Assembly: GCF_018873765.1 (NCBI RefSeq)
Contig: NC_057922.1
Location: forward strand, 14,955,563-15,019,562
Origin: Telopea speciosissima
Lineage: Eukaryota; Streptophyta; Magnoliopsida; Proteales; Proteaceae
Direction of reading: 5' to 3'
DNA: 64,000 nucleotides
The notes under the pieces were generated by a model. It had not been told where the DNA came from. It saw only the letters and a list, made by a program, of their open reading frames with translations, and did not search any database. Of the stretch, positions 60,573-64,000 are shown one piece after another. Position numbers and translations under genes: made by a program. Position 1 is the stretch's first letter, and each line of letters begins with the position of its first letter.

Positions 60573-60848
60573 TAGGGGTGTAAATGAATAGCCAAAATCC
60601 GTTTCCGTATCCATGTCCATGTCCGTATCCTTTTAGCACTATTCAAATCCGTCTGAAAGCTAAACGAATGCGGATACGGATAGACTATAGCTATTCGAAA
60701 AGCTATATTTACATGTAAACGGATAAAATATCCGATCCGTATTCGTGTTTGTATCCGTTTAGCACTATTTGAATCCATCCGATAGCTAATCGAATGCGGA
60801 TGCAGATATAACACTATCCGAGTCGAATCCGATCTATTTACAGCCCTA
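60573..60848. mobile_element. MITE family A, copy 2
   Basis: 276 bp, starting taggggtgtaaatgaatagc and ending ctatttacagcccta. It aligns over its full length with the copy at 22918-23188 in the same orientation. No clear target duplication is seen. Confidence 0.8.
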
Positions 60849-61024
60849 GCCACGGCTGGACATGATCCGAAAGATCCTTTTCAGATCAACGGCGGCTAGG
60901 GATACCAACATGGATAGGCCAATGTCGATGAGCCAGCCCATGATCTTAAAAGCTTGATCTGAATTCTCAACTCTCAAGCGGTCTAAACGTGAATTACCAA
61001 AAGGGTAACCCATCAAAAATAAAA

Positions 61025-61156
61025 AGGCTCTTGTCCTGCAGTGGCGGGAGCTGGAGCGACCTGGGACCCACCTGTGAAATGACCATCCCATCCCCTGTTT
61101 TTTGGTGGTTTCCATGGACTAGACGCTCCAGCTCCCGCCACTGTAGGACAGGAGCC
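61025..61156. mobile_element. Hairpin MITE, 132 bp
   Basis: The ends ggctcttgtcctgcagtggc and gccactgtaggacaggagcc are inverted. The pairing continues through gggagctggagcg. The interior is ordinary sequence. The words tccagctcctg near 60560 and 22640 suggest relatives. Confidence 0.65.
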
Positions 61157-61256
61157 AAATCCCATCAAAAGTGAGTGGGAATAAAATGTACGAAGATAAA
61201 AAAGGTAACAAAAAGAAAAGAAATATCTTTTTTCTCTCTTTCTCACGTGTTGTGTC

Positions 61257-61832
61257 CATAGTACTATATCTCGCGATATATCGGTATCTCGGGCCTACCG
61301 AGATATCCGAAATATTCAAAATTTGGCGAAATTTCGTCGAAATATTATATTTTTTCTGTAATATTTTGGGATTCCATCTCGGTGGGTATTTGGCCATATC
61401 TAGGCCTGATACTTCATGAGCACCCTTATTTAAGCTACATAAACACATTTAAACCTTCATATTGCAAAAAAAATGAACTCAATGTAGTGTTTTGGGTTTG
61501 CACCCTTGATTGACTGTATGCGGTCAGACCCTGTTGTATAAAATAGTTAAATACATATTCTTTAAGTACTAAAAGATATAATAAAAAATTTAAACAAAGT
61601 AATGAAACAAAAATAAAGTCAAATGTAACCTTTAGTTTAAACTTTAAAGTTTAAACTCATAAAGTCATAAGTGTTTAAATATATCGAAATATACTGAAAT
61701 ATACCGAGATATACTGAGATTTTCTCGAAATTTGAACTTTTTTTATTTCGAAAGCCCATCTCGTCTCGATAGTATCGAAATTATAAAAATTTACCAAAAT
61801 TTCGATGATATTTCATGAAATTTTGTACCATG
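61257..61832. mobile_element. hAT-like element, 576 bp, perfect 8-bp duplication
   Basis: The duplication gttgtgtc is at 61249-61256 and 61833-61840. The ends are catagtac and gtaccatg, inverted with one mismatch. The body is full of tatatcg/cgatat and gaaattt/aaatttc words and codes for nothing recognisable. Confidence 0.8.
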
Positions 61833-61840
61833 GTTGTGTC

Positions 61841-62463
61841 CCGCCGGTGAATCGATGGTGAATCTCACATATCGCGTGGTTCTACTACTACTTCTAATTT
61901 TTCTGTAAATAATGAAAGTTCACGAGAAATAATAATAGGAGAATCAGACATCCTACTTTTTCATTAAATTCCAGCGTTTCTATATCCTGTACAAAAACCA
62001 ATATTCTCCGTTTCTGGATTTCTTCTCTACCTCTCCTCCACTTACAGAGAGATAGAGAGAGGGAGAAAAAAAAATAGAGAAGTGAGCGTTAGAGTCCTAG
62101 TCCTACCTTTCCACCATCTCTCCCCCTTTTTTCATGGGTGTGGGAAAGAAAAAAACTGTTGACCCAGACTAGTATATCACTAGGAGCAGATGCGTCCCAA
62201 TAAACTATTGGGTGGTTTGATTCCAATTCCTATCTGTTTGGATCGGTTCCATTTTCAATTTTGGTCCTAAATTGACACCCCTACATTCACGTGCACTATG
62301 TATCGATGATCTGTGTAACTTCTCCATAACCCATCTAATTATCTTTACTCACACCTCCTATACGCTAAGTATTGTACATATATTCCACCATAACAAGGTA
62401 ATTACACAACTTTCCTCACAGCTCCTATACATACACTAAGTAGTGTAACTTTGTATTCCAAAT
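61841..62463. other. Intergenic sequence without recognised features
   Basis: A GA-rich stretch lies at 62046-62082. Nothing else can be named. Confidence 0.45.
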
Positions 62464-62880
62464 AGGGATATAAATGGATAATCAAAAATCTAAATTCTAT
62501 CGGCATCCGCATTCATATCCATCTAGGGATATTCGTATTCGTTTAGAGATACCCAGAAAAAAATCCTAATATTTTGATAAAAATCCGTTCAAAAAAAAAT
62601 TAAATACTTATTAATAAAAAATTAAGTAAATAACGATCTTGACGATTTTTGAAGATTCAATAGGTTCTAGAATATAAGAAAAAAAGATTCATGATCTAAG
62701 AGATCTGGATTGAGAGTGAATTGTATCTGGGGGAGACAAGTCCGAATTACATAAGACAGAGATATAAATAGATGATCAAAAGTACAAATTCAACCCGCAT
62801 TCAAATCCGATTAAAAGTATCCACATTCGTCCAGAAAATATATGAATACAATCACATCCGATTCCTATCCAATTTGGATT
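62464..62880. mobile_element. MITE family B, copy 2 (reverse orientation)
   Basis: Read on the complementary strand it follows the 24394-24790 element closely, including a ggttctagaata word, atcatgatctaagagat-like text and the gattgagag..gaattgtat stretch. The left end atagggatataaatggataa is intact. The right end is decayed. Confidence 0.65.
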
Positions 62881-63149
62881 CCTTTTGTACGGTTTGTGGA
62901 GTACGAGAATGATTCTCATAGATAACCTGATTTGATCTGATCTCCAAAAAGGAAGTTGGTGGTGTTGGTAATAACGCTGATTCTTCCGGGAAGAGTAGTG
63001 TGATTGTGATGGAAGAAAAAGAAAATGACACATCGCCATCATCTATTTTGACCAAATTGACGCTCTAAAATATGACGCGGTTTTACTTTGGGAGAAAACC
63101 TCATTTATTGTTTCCTACCAAGACACGTATCACAGGAATCATTATCATC

Positions 63150-63315
63150 TATGGTTCCTTGATCGGTGCGGTTCTCTAGTGTCTCTCATAAGAGGGAATT
63201 GGGATCCACCCGGGGCACTTGATCGAACACTCTACCCAGGTGGGGTCCACCATCTTCTTGTGAGAGTCACTAGGGAGAGGCACTAGGAAACCACAGCGAT
63301 CAGAAAATCGTATAC
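63150..63315. mobile_element. Hairpin MITE candidate
   Basis: The left arm (ccttgatcggtgcggttctc, then tagtgtctctc) pairs with the right arm (gagaggcactaggaaaccac, then agcgatcag). The middle has a second paired block around gtgagagtcactagg. Ends are approximate and no target duplication is evident. Confidence 0.5.
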
Positions 63316-63779
63316 GATAAAAATTCTACATCACATCGACTACACGCTTCACATAGACAAGGAAGGAGCAGCTCAACTTACCAACAAAAAAGGAAGGAGC
63401 AGCTCAAGAGATGAGATTTTATCTTTCAAGGGCTCAGGGAGCTCCAAAATATTATGTTCGGAAGACATATCATTTGACATGATTAAATTATAAAACATCA
63501 TTTTTTTTGGGGAGGGAAATTATAGAACATCATTTAGTTGCGTGGTTCCCTTGTATGCATTTTTATTGGCCCTGCACTGGTGCAAAACCATGCGATCAAA
63601 TAATGATCTATTGCCCTATTTTATAATATTAAAATATCATTATTAGTTTACAAGATATTATACACAATTAAACAACAAGAAATCAAATACTTATAAAAAA
63701 AAAAATTTGTATTCATGACATAGCATGATTATATCACTAATTCCAACTCATTTCCCATTTTGTTGTTAAAGATCACTTT

Positions 63780-64000
63780 ACTTTCAATCCAAAAATCCGG
63801 TGGATTCGGGTCTTAATCCCTACGTTCATCAGTTGTAACTTCTCTTGCATTCCTAGAGATGCAAACCTTGTTGTGCATTCTCTAGCTCGAAAGGTCCTGT
63901 CTGTGGCAAGATAGACTTTTTGGCCTATTTCCTGTCCCTGGCTTCTTGACCTTTGTAATCAAGATGTTGGGCGTTTTTCTTGCCCCCTTATGCAATAAGA
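63780..64000 (+). pseudogene. LINE 3' end (RNase H-like C-terminus), runs to the window edge
   Basis: From about 63851 one frame reads IPRDANLVVHSLARKVLSVAR, then a stop, then TFWPISCPWLLDLC and a terminal stop just before the window ends. This is the wording of the C-terminal RNase H region of plant LINEs. At least one in-frame stop marks it as decayed. Confidence 0.6.

Noticed and set aside
1..64000. CRISPR arrays, operons or bacterial defence systems
   Set aside because: The sequence is plant nuclear DNA: genes have GT-AG introns and single promoters, and no regular short-spacer repeat array is present.
1..64000. tRNA or rRNA genes
   Set aside because: I did not recognise any cloverleaf with A and B boxes or any conserved rRNA core. 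A tRNAscan-SE run would be decisive.

Overview
This window is nuclear DNA of a flowering plant. It is AT-rich, its genes are split by GT-AG introns with frame-consistent junctions, and the intergenic space is packed with small DNA transposons and decayed retrotransposons. Two NRG1-type helper NLR genes argue for a eudicot or magnoliid, because monocots are known to have lost this lineage. The species cannot be fixed from the sequence.

Layout: (1) 1-3163, plus strand, the 3' part of a UPF0301/DUF179 (AlgH-like) gene whose first exon lies left of the window. (2) 3164-6105, intergenic, with tandem duplications and a 5'-truncated LINE that has a 13-bp target duplication. (3) 6106-17559, minus strand, an eight-exon CDK-like protein kinase of the At1g54610 type with a lipidated N-terminus; its introns hold a hAT-like element, a long-inverted-repeat element nested inside that, and a Harbinger MITE. 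(4) 17560-23637, its upstream region and a run of MITEs. (5) 23638-27764, plus strand, a six-exon steroleosin-type hydroxysteroid dehydrogenase with a seed-type promoter (G-box, RY motif, TATA box). (6) 28173-28670, minus strand, an intronless AP2/ERF regulator. (7) 28671-35681, a gene-free stretch of MITEs and a 3-unit tandem repeat. (8) 35682-37055, plus strand, a three-exon DUF506 gene. (9) 37056-43041, gene-free repeats. (10) 43042-48516 and 53887-58048, minus strand, two tandem NRG1-type RPW8-NB-LRR genes with the same five-exon plan and the same intron phases, separated by LINE and Copia wrecks. (11) 58298-64000, a Mutator-like element beside the second NLR promoter, then further MITEs and a LINE 3' end.

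The genes are independent plant genes, not an operon. The two NLRs are tandem paralogues that probably serve as helper immune receptors. I found no convincing previously undescribed system. The most unusual material is the dense MITE landscape, with several perfect or near-perfect target duplications, and the insertion of transposons close to both helper-NLR promoters.
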